The notes beneath the pieces were generated by a model that made no database searches, had not been told where the DNA came from, and saw only the letters and a list, made by a program, of their open reading frames with translations. Position numbers and translations under genes: made by a program. From JBBPZA01 sp963728925 (lineage in GTDB: Bacteria > Actinomycetota > Thermoleophilia > Solirubrobacterales > Solirubrobacteraceae), in NCBI GenBank assembly GCA_963728925.1, contig CAVSMB010000024.1, positions 1 to 64,000 of the forward strand: a stretch of DNA of 64,000 nucleotides, given 5' to 3'. Shown here piece by piece: positions 44,771 to 53,545 of the stretch (the stretch's first letter is position 1; every line of letters begins with the position of its first letter).

Positions 44771-45357
44771 CGGCCCTCTTTGGACCTGAGCCCTCGGAGC
44801 CGGCCTCCAATGTCGCCTGGTCCTGCCGCTGAGCAGGCCATAGAGAGATGAGCGCCGCTCGCCCACCCGCAACCCGCAGGACCCAACCCCACACCACCAC
44901 CGCCATTGACAACCCGCCCTTCTTCATAGAGACGAAAGGGAGCCGAGCGGTCATCCACGTCCACCGTTCCGCTCGCTGCTCCTTTCCGTAGCAGTCGCTC
45001 TTGAACATCCCGCCGACGTCTCGCTGAACCAGTGAATGGCGCTGACGCCGTCCGAGCTCGTCCAGGCGCGCCTGAACATCGACGGTCAGACGATCGCGGC
45101 CCAACAACAAGCAGACCGTCGTCCGCTGACGATCGCCGCCTTGGTTTGGCCCGGAACGTGCAGTAGGCGCGCGAAGGTGACGGGCGGGCCGTGTCTGGGT
45201 GTGAATGGTGATGGTGAGGCCGCGTTCAGGGTCGTGGCGGCGGTGTTGGGCGCTTCCGCGGAAGCGTCGTGGGCTGCGCGGGCTCGTCTGCGGGCAGCGG
45301 TGATCGCGGCCGTGGCCGGGAGTGCTGGTTGATCGTGTGGTCGGCTGCTGGGTGCGG
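44771..45357. other. Noncoding stretch between IS110 and IS1380 transposases
   Basis: No gene is recognised on either strand. The left part should include the right end of IS110 and the right part the end of IS1380. No clear terminal repeats could be read. Long open frames here are GC artefacts with Arg/Ser/Pro-rich translations. Confidence 0.4.
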
Positions 45358-46704
45358 TCAGCCGGCGGCGGGGAGCGTTTTGAGCTTGTGGAACGCGGCG
45401 AGCAGCTCGGCGGCCCATGGCCAGTCGTGTTGGAGGCGGAGCTTGCCGCGTCGTCCGTGGAACGCGAGCCGTCCGGCGACGTGCAGCAGTCGGTAGCGCA
45501 GCCGTTTGGGCTCGGCTTTGGCGAGCTCGCCGTCGAGCAGCAGCGCTTGGGTCCAGACGAGCAGGTCGTGCGCGAGCATGACGATCTCCAGCCACGCCTC
45601 GTTGAGCGCGAACGCCTTGAACGGGGACTTCGCCAGGCCGGTGTCCTTGTCGTCACGGATGCGGTCCTCGACATGGGCGTGCTGGCGGTGGCGGCACTCG
45701 ATGGTCGCGACGTTCTCGTCGGGCTGGTCGGTGAGGATCGCCTGGAAGCGGTAGCCGTCGTGGTCGGTGAAGCTCAGCTGCGCGCCGGGATGCGGGCGCT
45801 CACGCCGAACGATCACTCGCGAGCCCTGCGGCCAGGAGCCCAGCTCAACGCTGTCGGTGATCTCCGCGACCTCGCCGTTCTCGCGCTCCGAGCCGTCCTG
45901 CGCGAGCGCCGCAACCCAGGCATCCGCGGGGATCTGGAGGATCGCTTCGCGGACCGGCTCGGTCAGCTCGTAGCCGACCGAGAAGCGCAGGTCCGCCTCG
46001 CGGCAGTAGTCGACCAGGCCGTGCGTGGCGCCGGCGGAATCGGCGCGCACGAGGATCTCGATCTGCTCGATCTGCTCGGTGGGGATCTGCTCGAGCGCGC
46101 GGTCGAGCACCGTGATGTGGTCGGCGGCGGTGTTCGCGCCGGCGTTCCCCGGCCGCAGCAGACCCGCGAGCGCCTCGCGCGTCTCGTCGGCGTAGGCCTG
46201 CAGCGGGTGAAACCCGTAGCCGCCCTTGTAGTTCCCGGCCGCCTGCTCCTTCTCCGAAGGCGCGCTGATCAGCGTCGCGTCGACGTCGATCGTCAACCGC
46301 TCGGGCGCGCCGTGCAGCTCCCAGAAGCGCTCGCGCGCCCGCGCGTGAGCGGCACGCAGCGCGTCCAGCAGCGCCGGGTCGGCGGCGATCCGGTCGATCA
46401 CCCGGAACGCGGTCGAATCCGACGCGACCGGCCCGAACAGCGCCTCCTGGTCACGCACCGCCCCGAGGTCGGACACGCACTCGCCGCCGTCGGCGAGCAT
46501 CACCGCCAGATCGCGGATCACCCGCCCCGGGTCATGTCCGCGACGGCGCTGCTTGATCGCGGCCAAGCGCAGCGACAGCGCCTTCGTCAGCCCCAGCTTG
46601 TCGGCTGCCTGCGCCAGCAACGCGCTGCCTGCGTGCGACACCAACCCGGCTCCGTCCGCCGTGACTTCTACGGTTACCGGGCGTTCATCGCGCATCACCT
46701 TCAA
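45358..46704 (-). CDS. IS1380-family transposase
   Basis: This intact 448-residue DDE transposase starts at the ATG at 46704. N-terminal GLVSHAGSALLAQAADKLGL and LAVMLADGGECVSDLGAVRD lead into the catalytic core: RLTIDVDATLISAPSEKEQA (first Asp), EILVRADSAGATHGLVDYCR (second Asp) and the late Glu region HAHVEDRIRDDKDTGLAKSP. The C-terminal NEAWLEIVMLAHDLLVWTQA is diagnostic of IS1380. Copy number in the genome cannot be judged from this window. Confidence 0.93.
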   Translation of the reverse strand: MKVMRDERPVTVEVTADGAGLVSHAGSALLAQAADKLGLTKALSLRLAAIKQRRRGHDPGRVIRDLAVMLADGGECVSDLGAVRDQEALFGPVASDSTAFRVIDRIAADPALLDALRAAHARARERFWELHGAPERLTIDVDATLISAPSEKEQAAGNYKGGYGFHPLQAYADETREALAGLLRPGNAGANTAADHITVLDRALEQIPTEQIEQIEILVRADSAGATHGLVDYCREADLRFSVGYELTEPVREAILQIPADAWVAALAQDGSERENGEVAEITDSVELGSWPQGSRVIVRRERPHPGAQLSFTDHDGYRFQAILTDQPDENVATIECRHRQHAHVEDRIRDDKDTGLAKSPFKAFALNEAWLEIVMLAHDLLVWTQALLLDGELAKAEPKRLRYRLLHVAGRLAFHGRRGKLRLQHDWPWAAELLAAFHKLKTLPAAG

Positions 46705-46772
46705 GGTGAACCTCCAAGCTCGGGATCAAGGACCTTCAGCAAGCCCAAGGATCCCTGCTCAGCCGGACGTTT

Positions 46773-46799
46773 CCGCGCCCCCGCCCAGCGGGGGCGCGG
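46773..46799. terminator. Strong GC hairpin, 12-bp perfect stem
   Basis: CCGCGCCCCCGC at 46773-46784 and GCGGGGGCGCGG at 46788-46799 form a perfect 12-pair stem with a three-base CCA loop. It lies between the IS1380 5' end and the stop of the small minus-strand ORF at 46814. It could stop transcription of that ORF or shield IS1380 from readthrough. No T tract follows on either strand. Confidence 0.5.
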
Positions 46800-46813
46800 C
46801 CATTATGCGACCG

Positions 46814-46999
46814 CTACTGCACGCTCGGGGCTAGGTCGAGGTCGGGGGCGCCGTCGGTGACGTCGTGCAGCAGGGCGCCGAGGCGATCGGCGACCGGGAG
46901 GTAGCGCGAGGCGTCCTTGGCACGGCTCGTCGCGTGATCGGCCGAGTCGATGTCGATGTACCCGCGCGCGGCAAGCCAGGTCACGAGCTTGCCGGTCAC
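46814..46999 (-). CDS. Small hypothetical protein
   Basis: This 61-residue ORF starts at the ATG at 46999 (MTGKLVTWLAARGYIDIDSA) and ends DGAPDLDLAPSVQ. Composition is plausible and it is followed by the strong hairpin at 46773, but no family is recognised. It might be the surviving C-terminus of a longer gene, because the upstream frame stays open a short way. It is divergent from the hydrogenase operon. Confidence 0.4.
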   Translation of the reverse strand: MTGKLVTWLAARGYIDIDSADHATSRAKDASRYLPVADRLGALLHDVTDGAPDLDLAPSVQ

Positions 47000-47106
47000 C
47001 GTGCCCGATGCCTCTCGCTGACCAACTTCGCGCCGTGCTCTTCCCGCCGTTTGGGGGTTGGGTGTAGGCTCGCGGACGCTCGGTTAGGCGATCGAGGGAG
47101 TCCCGA

Positions 47107-48258
47107 GTGTTCCTTAACGAGACATTGCCCGAGCGTTTGGAGGAGCGCGGCATCAGCCGCCGCGCCTTTATGAAGTTCTGCGGGGTGATGGCGTCGACGC
47201 TTGCGCTTCCGGCGAGTTACCGCACCACGATTGCGGAGGCGCTGAGCAACGTGCGCCGGCCGGTCCTGATCTGGCGTCAGTTCCAGGACTGCGCCGGCAA
47301 TTCGGAGGCGATCCTGCGCTCGCCGCACCCGGATGTCGCGCAGGTGGTGCTGGAGACGCTGGCGTGGAACTACCACGAGCTGATCATGGCGGGCTCGGGA
47401 GAGCAGGCCGAGGCGATGAGCACCGAGGCGGTGAAGCAGCTCAAGGGCGAGTACATCGCGGTGATCGAGGGGGCGATCCCCACCGGTGAGGGGTTTTGCA
47501 CGGTCGGCGGGCGCTCGGCGCTCGACCTGGTACGCGAGGTGGCGGGCAACGCCAAGTTCACGCTCGCGGTCGGGGCTTGTGCCTGGGACGGCGGCCTGGT
47601 CCAGCATGGCCCGACCGGGGGCAGGGGCGTCCAGGACGTCGTGCCCGAGGCCACCGTGGTCAACCTGGGCGGCTGTCCCCACAATCCGGCCAACACCGTG
47701 GCGGTGCTCGTGCACTACCTGACGTTCAAGGAGATGCCTGCGCTGGACCAGTACAACCGGCCGCTGTTCGCCTACGGCGACCTGATCCACGATCAGTGCG
47801 AGCGACGCGCCTACTTCGACGCCGGCCTGTTCGTCGAGGAGTGGGGCGACGAGGGGCACCGCAAGGGCCACTGCCTGTACAAGATGGGCTGCAAGGGCCC
47901 GGCCGCGACGTTCAACTGCCCGAACGTGCGCTGGAACGACGGCACGAGCTGGCCGATCGAGGCTGGGAGCAATTGCATCGCCTGTGCGTCGCACGACTTC
48001 TGGAGCAATGCGAGCCCGTTCTATGAGCGGCTGCCCGACGTTCCGGGCTTCGGGGCCGACACCACGGCCGAGACGGTCGGGCTCGCCGTGGTCGGCGGCG
48101 TTGCGGCGCTCTCCGCCGCGCACGGGATCGCCAAGGGCGTGCAGGGCGCGGCGGCCCGGAGGGCGCAGGCCGCGGCCGTGGGCGAGACCCCGCCGCCGGA
48201 CGCCGGCGCGCCGCCGCCGCAGACCTCGGAGGAGGATCGTGCCAAAGATCAAGATTGA
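47107..48258 (+). CDS. hyaA: [NiFe]-hydrogenase small subunit
   Basis: This 383-residue protein starts at the GTG at 47107. A Tat signal is present: SRRAFMKF with the twin Arg at 18-19, then a hydrophobic stretch. Proximal [4Fe-4S] ligands are C62, C158 and C190. The usual second Cys of the first CxxC is Asn65 (DCAGN). Distal cluster ligands are H228, C231, C256 and C262, and the medial cluster ligands are C271, C290 and C293. Residues 322-346 (ETVGLAVVGGVAALSAAHGI) are a weak C-terminal membrane anchor. It transfers electrons from the NiFe site to the cytochrome b. It is the first gene of the operon, and its end overlaps hyaB by 20 bp. Confidence 0.95.
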   Translation: MFLNETLPERLEERGISRRAFMKFCGVMASTLALPASYRTTIAEALSNVRRPVLIWRQFQDCAGNSEAILRSPHPDVAQVVLETLAWNYHELIMAGSGEQAEAMSTEAVKQLKGEYIAVIEGAIPTGEGFCTVGGRSALDLVREVAGNAKFTLAVGACAWDGGLVQHGPTGGRGVQDVVPEATVVNLGGCPHNPANTVAVLVHYLTFKEMPALDQYNRPLFAYGDLIHDQCERRAYFDAGLFVEEWGDEGHRKGHCLYKMGCKGPAATFNCPNVRWNDGTSWPIEAGSNCIACASHDFWSNASPFYERLPDVPGFGADTTAETVGLAVVGGVAALSAAHGIAKGVQGAAARRAQAAAVGETPPPDAGAPPPQTSEEDRAKDQD

Positions 48259-49960
48259 CCCGGTCACGCGGATCGAGGGTCACCTGCGCATCGAGGCGGA
48301 GGTGACCGGCGGCGAGGTCACCGAGGCGTGGGCGGCCGGGACGATGTTCCGGGGGATCGAGAAGATCGTCGAGGGCAAGGACCCCCGCGAGGCGTGGATC
48401 TGGGCGCAGCGGATCTGCGGGGTGTGCACCACGGTGCACGCGATCGCCTCGGTGCGAGCGGTGGAGGACGCGATCGGCGCCACGCCGCCACCGAACGCCG
48501 AGCTGGTGCGCCACCTGATCGCGGGCAGCCAGCTCGTCCACGATCACGTGATCCACTTCTACCACCTGCACGCCCTGGACTGGGTTGACATCGTGCCCGC
48601 GCTGAAGGCCAGCCCGGCGAGCACGTCGCGGCTGGCCCAGTCGATCTCGGACTGGCCGCTGTCGAGCACGACTTACTTTCGGGGCGTGCAGCAGCGGCTG
48701 AAGGCGCTGGCGGACTCCGGGCAGCTATCGCTGTTCGCGAGCGGCTACTGGGGTCACCCGGCGTACCGCCTCACGCCCGAGCAGAACCTGCTCGCGGTGG
48801 CGCACTACCTGGAGGCGCTGGAGTGGCAGCGCGACGTGATCCGCATCCACGCCGTGCTGGGCGGCAAGAACCCGCACCCGCAGACGTTCCTCGTGGGCGG
48901 CATGGCGACGCCGCTTGACCCGAACAGCCCGCAGGCGATCAACCCCGAACGGATCGACTTCCTGCACCAGCTCATCGCGACGATGCGGACGTTCATCAAG
49001 CAGGTGTACATCCCGGATGTGCTGCTGATCGCCTCCGCCTACCCGGAGTGGACGAAGATCGGCGGCGGCACGCGCAACTTCCTCACCTTCGGCGGCTATG
49101 GCAAGGGCAACGTCAGCGACACCGCGTCGTACCTGTTCCCGCGGGGCATCGTGCGGGACCGCGACCTCACGGCCGTCGTGCCGATGGATCAGGAGAAGAT
49201 CACCGAGGAGGTCGCGCGCTCCTGGTACAACTACTCCGGCGGCGACAAGGCCGCCTTGCACCCCTCCCAGGGCGAGACCGAGGCCAACTACACCGGCCCC
49301 AAGGCGCCGTATGAGTGGCTTGAGACGAACCAGAAGTACTCCTGGCTGAAGGCGCCGCGCTACGACGGCGAGGTGATGGAGGTCGGTCCGCTGGCGCGCC
49401 TGCTCGTCGCCTACGCGGCCGCGGTGCCCGAGGTGAAGACCATCCTCACCAGCACCCTGGAGAAGCTCGGCGTCGGACCGGAGGCGCTCTACTCCACGCT
49501 CGGCCGCGTAGCCGCCCGCGCGCTCGAGAGCGAGATCGTGGTAGAGCGCCTCGAGGGCTGGCTCGACGCGCTGGCTCGCAACATGAACTCGGGCGACCTG
49601 CGGATCGCCGACACCGCCAAGTGGGACCGCTCGAGCTGGCCGGCGCACGGGCAGGGCTTCGGCCCGCACGAGGTGCCGCGCGGCGCGCTCGGCCACTGGG
49701 TCGAGGTCTCCGACGGGGTTGTCAAGCACTACCAGGCGGTCGTGCCGACGACCTGGAACGCCTCACCGCGCAACGCCCAGGGCCAGCCCGGCCCCTACGA
49801 GCAGGCACTCGTCGGTACACCGGTGGCCGAGCCGACGCGCCCGCTCGAGCTGCTGCGCACGGTGCATTCGTTCGACCCGTGCCTGGCCTGCGCGGTGCAC
49901 GTGCTCGACACAGAGCGCGGCGGCGAGCGCACGCGGGTCAACGTCGAGGCCGGCGGCTGA
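48239..49960 (+). CDS. hyaB: [NiFe]-hydrogenase large subunit
   Basis: This 573-residue catalytic subunit starts at the GTG at 48239 behind GAGGAGGATC. The N-terminal nickel ligands are in AQRICGVCTTVHAIASVRAV (C60, C63, with H67). The C-terminal pair is in FDPCLACAVH (C548, C551, H554), followed by a 19-residue tail that the maturation protease removes. The internal blocks GSQLVHDHVIHFYHLHALDW and NPHPQTFLVGGMATPLDPNS are typical of group 1 membrane-bound uptake enzymes. The gene is intact, and its TGA overlaps the cytochrome gene (TGATG). Confidence 0.97.
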   Translation: MPKIKIDPVTRIEGHLRIEAEVTGGEVTEAWAAGTMFRGIEKIVEGKDPREAWIWAQRICGVCTTVHAIASVRAVEDAIGATPPPNAELVRHLIAGSQLVHDHVIHFYHLHALDWVDIVPALKASPASTSRLAQSISDWPLSSTTYFRGVQQRLKALADSGQLSLFASGYWGHPAYRLTPEQNLLAVAHYLEALEWQRDVIRIHAVLGGKNPHPQTFLVGGMATPLDPNSPQAINPERIDFLHQLIATMRTFIKQVYIPDVLLIASAYPEWTKIGGGTRNFLTFGGYGKGNVSDTASYLFPRGIVRDRDLTAVVPMDQEKITEEVARSWYNYSGGDKAALHPSQGETEANYTGPKAPYEWLETNQKYSWLKAPRYDGEVMEVGPLARLLVAYAAAVPEVKTILTSTLEKLGVGPEALYSTLGRVAARALESEIVVERLEGWLDALARNMNSGDLRIADTAKWDRSSWPAHGQGFGPHEVPRGALGHWVEVSDGVVKHYQAVVPTTWNASPRNAQGQPGPYEQALVGTPVAEPTRPLELLRTVHSFDPCLACAVHVLDTERGGERTRVNVEAGG

Positions 49961-50706
49961 TGGCGAGCGTCGGCCGCGCCGAGCGACGCGACCTCGAGGT
50001 CAAGGCGCGGGGGGCGCGCCATTCGATCTACGTCTGGGAGCTGCCGGTGCGCATCGTGCACTGGACGATCGTGCTGGCGCTGACCGTGCTGTCGGTCACC
50101 GGCTACTACATCCACCACCCGTTCGTCAGCGGCGCCGGCGGGACGGGACACCCCGGCTTCACGATGGGCTGGGTCCGCTTCATCCACGAGAGCGCCGGCT
50201 TCGTGTTCACCGCAGCGGTGTTGCTGCGGGTGTACTGGGCGTTCGCCGGCAACCGCTTCGCGCGCTGGCGGGCGCTTGTGCCGATCACGCGCGCTCAGCG
50301 CCGGGACCTGCGAGACATCGTGAGCTTCTACGCGCTGCGCCGCCCACGCCCGCCGGCCACCAACGGCCACAACCCGCTCGCGGGGCTCGCGTACCTGGGC
50401 TTGTATCTCGGGTTCCTGCTGTCGATCCTCTCCGGGCTCGGGCTGTTCGCCTGGGTGACCCGGATCCCGGCGTGGACGACGCTGTTCGGCTGGACCTACA
50501 GCGTGATGGCGGTCCAGCAGCTACGCCTGCTGCACTTCCTGCTCATGTTCGCCTTCATCGCGTTCACGCTCCACCACGTCTACTCGGCGATCCTGGTCGA
50601 CGAGATCGAGCGCAACGGGGAGCTGTCGAGCATCGTCACGGGGTACAGAACCGACCTGCTGGAGGACGAGACCCCGCACGACGACCCGCGCCGGGGGTCG
50701 ACATGA
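49960..50706 (+). CDS. hyaC: Hydrogenase b-type cytochrome subunit
   Basis: This 248-residue membrane protein starts at the ATG at 49960. Four or five helices are visible: VRIVHWTIVLALTVLSVTGY, FIHESAGFVFTAAVLLRVYW, AYLGLYLGFLLSILSGLGLF and LRLLHFLLMFAFIAFTLHHV. His residues at helix ends (IVHW, FIHES, LLHF, LHHVYSAI) are the likely haem b ligands of the Ni/Fe-hydrogenase cytochrome b family. It anchors HyaAB to the outer face of the membrane and passes electrons to quinone. It overlaps both neighbours. Confidence 0.93.
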   Translation: MASVGRAERRDLEVKARGARHSIYVWELPVRIVHWTIVLALTVLSVTGYYIHHPFVSGAGGTGHPGFTMGWVRFIHESAGFVFTAAVLLRVYWAFAGNRFARWRALVPITRAQRRDLRDIVSFYALRRPRPPATNGHNPLAGLAYLGLYLGFLLSILSGLGLFAWVTRIPAWTTLFGWTYSVMAVQQLRLLHFLLMFAFIAFTLHHVYSAILVDEIERNGELSSIVTGYRTDLLEDETPHDDPRRGST

Positions 50707-51209
50707 GCCCGGTCCCAGGGGGCGTCGTCGTCATCGGGATCGGCAACGTCGTCTGCTCCGATGACGGCCTCGGCGTTCACGCCGTCCGGCGCCTACGCGA
50801 ATCCCGCCGGAACACCGACCATGTCGAGCTCGTCGAGGGCGGCTCCGCCGGCCTGCTGCTGCTGCCGCACCTCGCCGGCGCCCGGCGGGCGATCATCGTC
50901 GACGCGATCGACACCCGCGCCGCGCCGGGCACGCTGATCCGGCTGGACGCGCTCCACTGGGCCGAGGCGTTCGCCGGTGGCCTGAGCCCGCACGACGTCG
51001 GCCTGCGCGATCTACTCGGCGCGGCTCGATTCAGCGGCGCGTGGCCACAGGAGCTCGTGCTGTACGGCATCCAGCCGTGCTCGACGGCGATCGGCACCGA
51101 GCTGAGTGCCCCGGTGGCGGCCACGCTGGACGCGTTGCTCGACCGCATCGCCGCGCAGCTCGCCGCCTGGACCGACGAACGGCCCCCCGCGAGAGCGGGA
51201 AGTGCGTGA
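50703..51209 (+). CDS. hyaD: Hydrogenase maturation protease
   Basis: This 168-residue endopeptidase starts at the ATG at 50703 in an ATGA overlap with hyaC. It has VVVIGIGNVVCSDDGLGVHA (GxGN...DDG with the nickel-binding acid), ELVEGGSAGLLLLPHLAGAR, RAIIVDAIDTRAAPGTLIRL, and His in GGLSPHDVGLRDLLGAARF. It would cut the C-terminal tail of HyaB after H554 once Ni is inserted. Intact, unlike the orphan homologue at 28.9 kb. Confidence 0.93.
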   Translation: MSPVPGGVVVIGIGNVVCSDDGLGVHAVRRLRESRRNTDHVELVEGGSAGLLLLPHLAGARRAIIVDAIDTRAAPGTLIRLDALHWAEAFAGGLSPHDVGLRDLLGAARFSGAWPQELVLYGIQPCSTAIGTELSAPVAATLDALLDRIAAQLAAWTDERPPARAGSA

Positions 51210-51379
51210 GTCGCCGCGCCAGCTCAAGCGAGCGACCCGAAGTGCGGGTGCGACCTCGGCTGCACATCACCGGCGTGACGCAGGACGTGGGGTTTCCGCC
51301 GTTCGTACACCGCCTCGCCCGCCGCGAGGCGCTCGGCCAGGCCGCGGTCGCGGCTGAAAGGATCTCGTCATGTGCCTAG
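51206..51379 (+). pseudogene. HypF N-terminal (acylphosphatase) stub
   Basis: GTG at 51206 overlaps the hyaD stop and opens 57 residues: RPRLHITGVTQDVGFPPFVH RLARREALG, the acylphosphatase-like start of carbamoyltransferase HypF (RL.I.GVVQGVGFRPFV). The frame stops at 51379 inside the hypC start region. The zinc-finger, YrdC-like and carbamoyltransferase domains, about 700 residues, are missing. The join is clean, as if an internal deletion fused the 5' end of hypF to hypC. HypF must be encoded elsewhere if the hydrogenase is matured. Confidence 0.75.
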
Positions 51380-51648
51380 CCGTCCCCGCGCAGATCGCGG
51401 AGTTCGTCGACTCCGAGCGGTTCCTGGCGAAGGTGGACGTGTCTGGCGTGCGCCGCGTGGTGAACGTGGCGCTCGTCTCGGGCGGCACGGACGGAGCCGG
51501 GGTCGGCGACTGGGTGCTCCTGCACGTGGGCTTCGCGATGTCGCGCATCGACGAGCACGAGGCGCAGGCCACGCTGGACTCTCTGCGCGCGCTGGGCGAG
51601 GTCTACGAGCAGGAACTCGAAGATCTGCGCTCGAGCGAAGTGATGTGA
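51370..51648 (+). CDS. hypC: Hydrogenase assembly chaperone HypC
   Basis: This 92-residue protein starts at the ATG at 51370 behind GAAAGGATCTCGTC. It begins MCLAVPAQIAEFVDSERFLA, with the invariant N-terminal Met-Cys that binds the Fe(CN)2CO precursor. It continues VVNVALVSGGTDGAGVGDWV and LLHVGFAMSRIDEHEAQATL, the full HypC/HupF signature. It overlaps the HypF stub by 10 bp. No hypD or hypE follows in this window. Confidence 0.93.
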   Translation: MCLAVPAQIAEFVDSERFLAKVDVSGVRRVVNVALVSGGTDGAGVGDWVLLHVGFAMSRIDEHEAQATLDSLRALGEVYEQELEDLRSSEVM

Positions 51649-51858
51649 GCTGAACGCTGCCGCCTCCCAGCGCTCCTCGACGAGCGCGGCGCGTCCTGCG
51701 TGATGTGCTCGAGCGCGCCCCAAACCGTCTGGCGGCCTGGGGGACGCGCTGGAAGCGAACCTGGCCGCCGGCCTGCTCGAGTTGGTCGACCGCCGCTGTG
51801 GCACGCTGCAGTGCCTCGGCGGTCGCTGCGGCTGCCGCGTGTAGCGCCGGGGCGCGCC
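51649..51858. other. Intergenic region after hypC
   Basis: No gene is recognised. A plus frame reads EANLAAGLLELVDRRCGTLQ, which might be a short remnant, but it has no family match I can name. The hydrogenase operon seems to end here. Confidence 0.3.
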
Positions 51859-52403
51859 TCAGCGCAGCACTGCGCGGATTCGCCGCGCCCGCGTGATCAG
51901 GTCTCTCGCCACGTCGACTGCCAGCCCCGCGCCCGCCTCCTGGCGCACGCCGGCGGCGAAGTTAGTGAGGAGGGTACGCGCGTCTCTCCTGGCCCCCCGC
52001 GCGACCTCGGCCTCAGCCTGCCGCAGCGCCGCCCGGAGCCGCCGCCTGCGCCCCGTGGGAAGGCCGGAGGCGTCCAGTCGGGCGATGAGGTCGCGCAGTT
52101 GCCGTCCCGCCGCTGCGCACCGACACCTTGAAGGACGCGCGCGCGGCGTTGCCCTCGCCGTCGGTGGCCGAGCAGCGCACGGTGGTCACGCCTATCGCGA
52201 AGCGCGCGCCGGCTCGCGGAACGCATGGGACCTGGGGATGCGGGTCTCGGTCGTCGACGGCGCCGGCGTCGTAGGTGACGATCGCCCCCTTCCTCGAGGT
52301 CGCGCCTGCCGACGACGGCAGCACGTCCCGCTACTGCCTCGCGGAGTGGGTCCAGGGCGGTCCGTCCGCGGTGCTCACGTTTCTCTACCGCGCATAGACG
52401 CTC
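51859..52403 (-). pseudogene. HYR-repeat surface protein fragment, frameshifted
   Basis: The minus strand reads LPSSAGATSRKGAIVTYDAG, then DPHPQVPCVPRAGARFAIGV and TTVRCSATDGEGNAARASFK, one hyalin (HYR) repeat with its conserved G-A-x-V-x-Y, C and TTV.C.A.D..GN motifs. A frame change near 52110 gives LRDLIARLDASGLPTGRRRR LRAAL and a helical tail to the stop at 51859. An in-frame TAG precedes the repeat, so the upstream part is lost. Parent proteins are secreted or surface-exposed. Confidence 0.6.
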
Positions 52404-52542
52404 CGCGACACACACGAATCCTTGCGCGAGGGTCGCGCGAAGCTGCTCCCAGCGCGGGATCGCGCGTCCTGGCTGACCTGACCAACCTCATCGAGCGCTG
52501 TGGCGCGCCGCTTCGCTTCCGTCCTCGCGCCGGGCAGGACGG

Positions 52543-53498
52543 TTAGTCGGTGCGCGCGATGAGGAGGCTGCAGGGTGCGTGGTGGGAGATCTTGTCCGGC
52601 ACGCTGCCCAGAAGGGACCGCGACGCGCGGCTCGTGCCTGTGCTGCCGACGATCAACAGGTCGGCGTCCTGCTCTTCGGCGACGGCGATCAGCGCCTCGG
52701 CGGGGTCATCGCGCCGCGCGTGGGTGACGGCCTCAAGCCCCTTCGCGCGCGCGGCGCGCGTCGCGGCCGCCAGCACGGCCTCGGCGTCGGAGGGTTCCTG
52801 CAAGACGCCATAGGCGCTCACCACGTGAACCGCGGCCCCCAGGACCCCGGCGAGCGACAGCGCGACGGTCAGCGCCGTCACACCCGTCTGCGAGCCGTCC
52901 ACGCCGACGACAATCGTCTGGATCGGGCGACCACGATGCAGGGGTGGGGGCGGCGATGACCCCACGCCGACGGCGACGCGCTCGGCGAGGGTCATCGCCG
53001 GGACCAAAGTTCCTGCCGCCGCCGCTCGCAGCGCGCGGGTGAGGTGCGCCCCCATCCCGCGTTGGGGGGGCAGCTCGATCACGAGCTCGACCACGCCGCC
53101 GTCATGCTGGTGTTGGGTGTCGCCGACACCCTCGAGCAGCCTGAGGGCCCCCGGGTTGTCGCCCTGGACCAGCGCGCTGAACCGGCGCACCCCCTCGCGC
53201 CGCGCGCGATACGTCAAACGGTTAAGCAGCGCGCGGCCCAGACCGCGCCGCTGCCAGTCGTCGGCAACGGTGACCGCCACCTCGGCCACCTCGGCCACCT
53301 GCGCATCGGCCTTGGAGCGGATGTAGCGCGCGACGCCCAGCATCTCCCCGCTTGACGGGTCGACAGCGATGATCGCCTCGTGGTCCGTGTGATCAACGTC
53401 AACGAGATAGGCGAGTTCCGCCGCAGACAGCTCGTTCTTGGTCGCGAAGAACCGCCGGTAGCGCGACTCCCCGCTCAGACGCTCAAAAGCGGCAACTA
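52543..53498 (-). pseudogene. GNAT-UspA fusion, main part (split by IS630)
   Basis: This is the 3' portion of an acetyltransferase-universal stress fusion. After the IS630 junction at 53498 the frame reads LVAAFERLSGESRYRRFFAT, EMLGVARYIRSKADAQVAEV, and the acetyl-CoA loop DDWQRRGLGRALLNRLTYRA. A UspA domain follows: QTIVVGVDGSQTGVTALTVA and LLIVGSTGTSRASRSLLGSV PDKISHHAPCSLLIART (G-2x-G-9x-GS-type ATP loop). An open frame with an internal ATG at 53343 could still yield about 266 residues lacking the GNAT start. The 5' end of the gene is at 56856-56931. Confidence 0.85.
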
Positions 53499-53507
53499 GT
53501 GTCCTGA
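53497..53507. repeat. IS630 left end and TA target duplication
   Basis: TA (53497-53498) followed by GTGTCCTGA is the left terminal repeat. The same nine bases occur inverted at 56845-56853, followed by TA at 56854-56855. IS630/Tc1-mariner elements duplicate a TA target. Confidence 0.88.
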
Positions 53508-53545
53508 GTCTTTAGTTTGTTGGTGGTTTGTGGTAGTTTTCGTGG

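Noticed and set aside
45322..46860. 512-residue plus-strand open frame
   Set aside because: It is the antisense of the IS1380 transposase. Its translation is Val/Arg/Leu-rich without domains.
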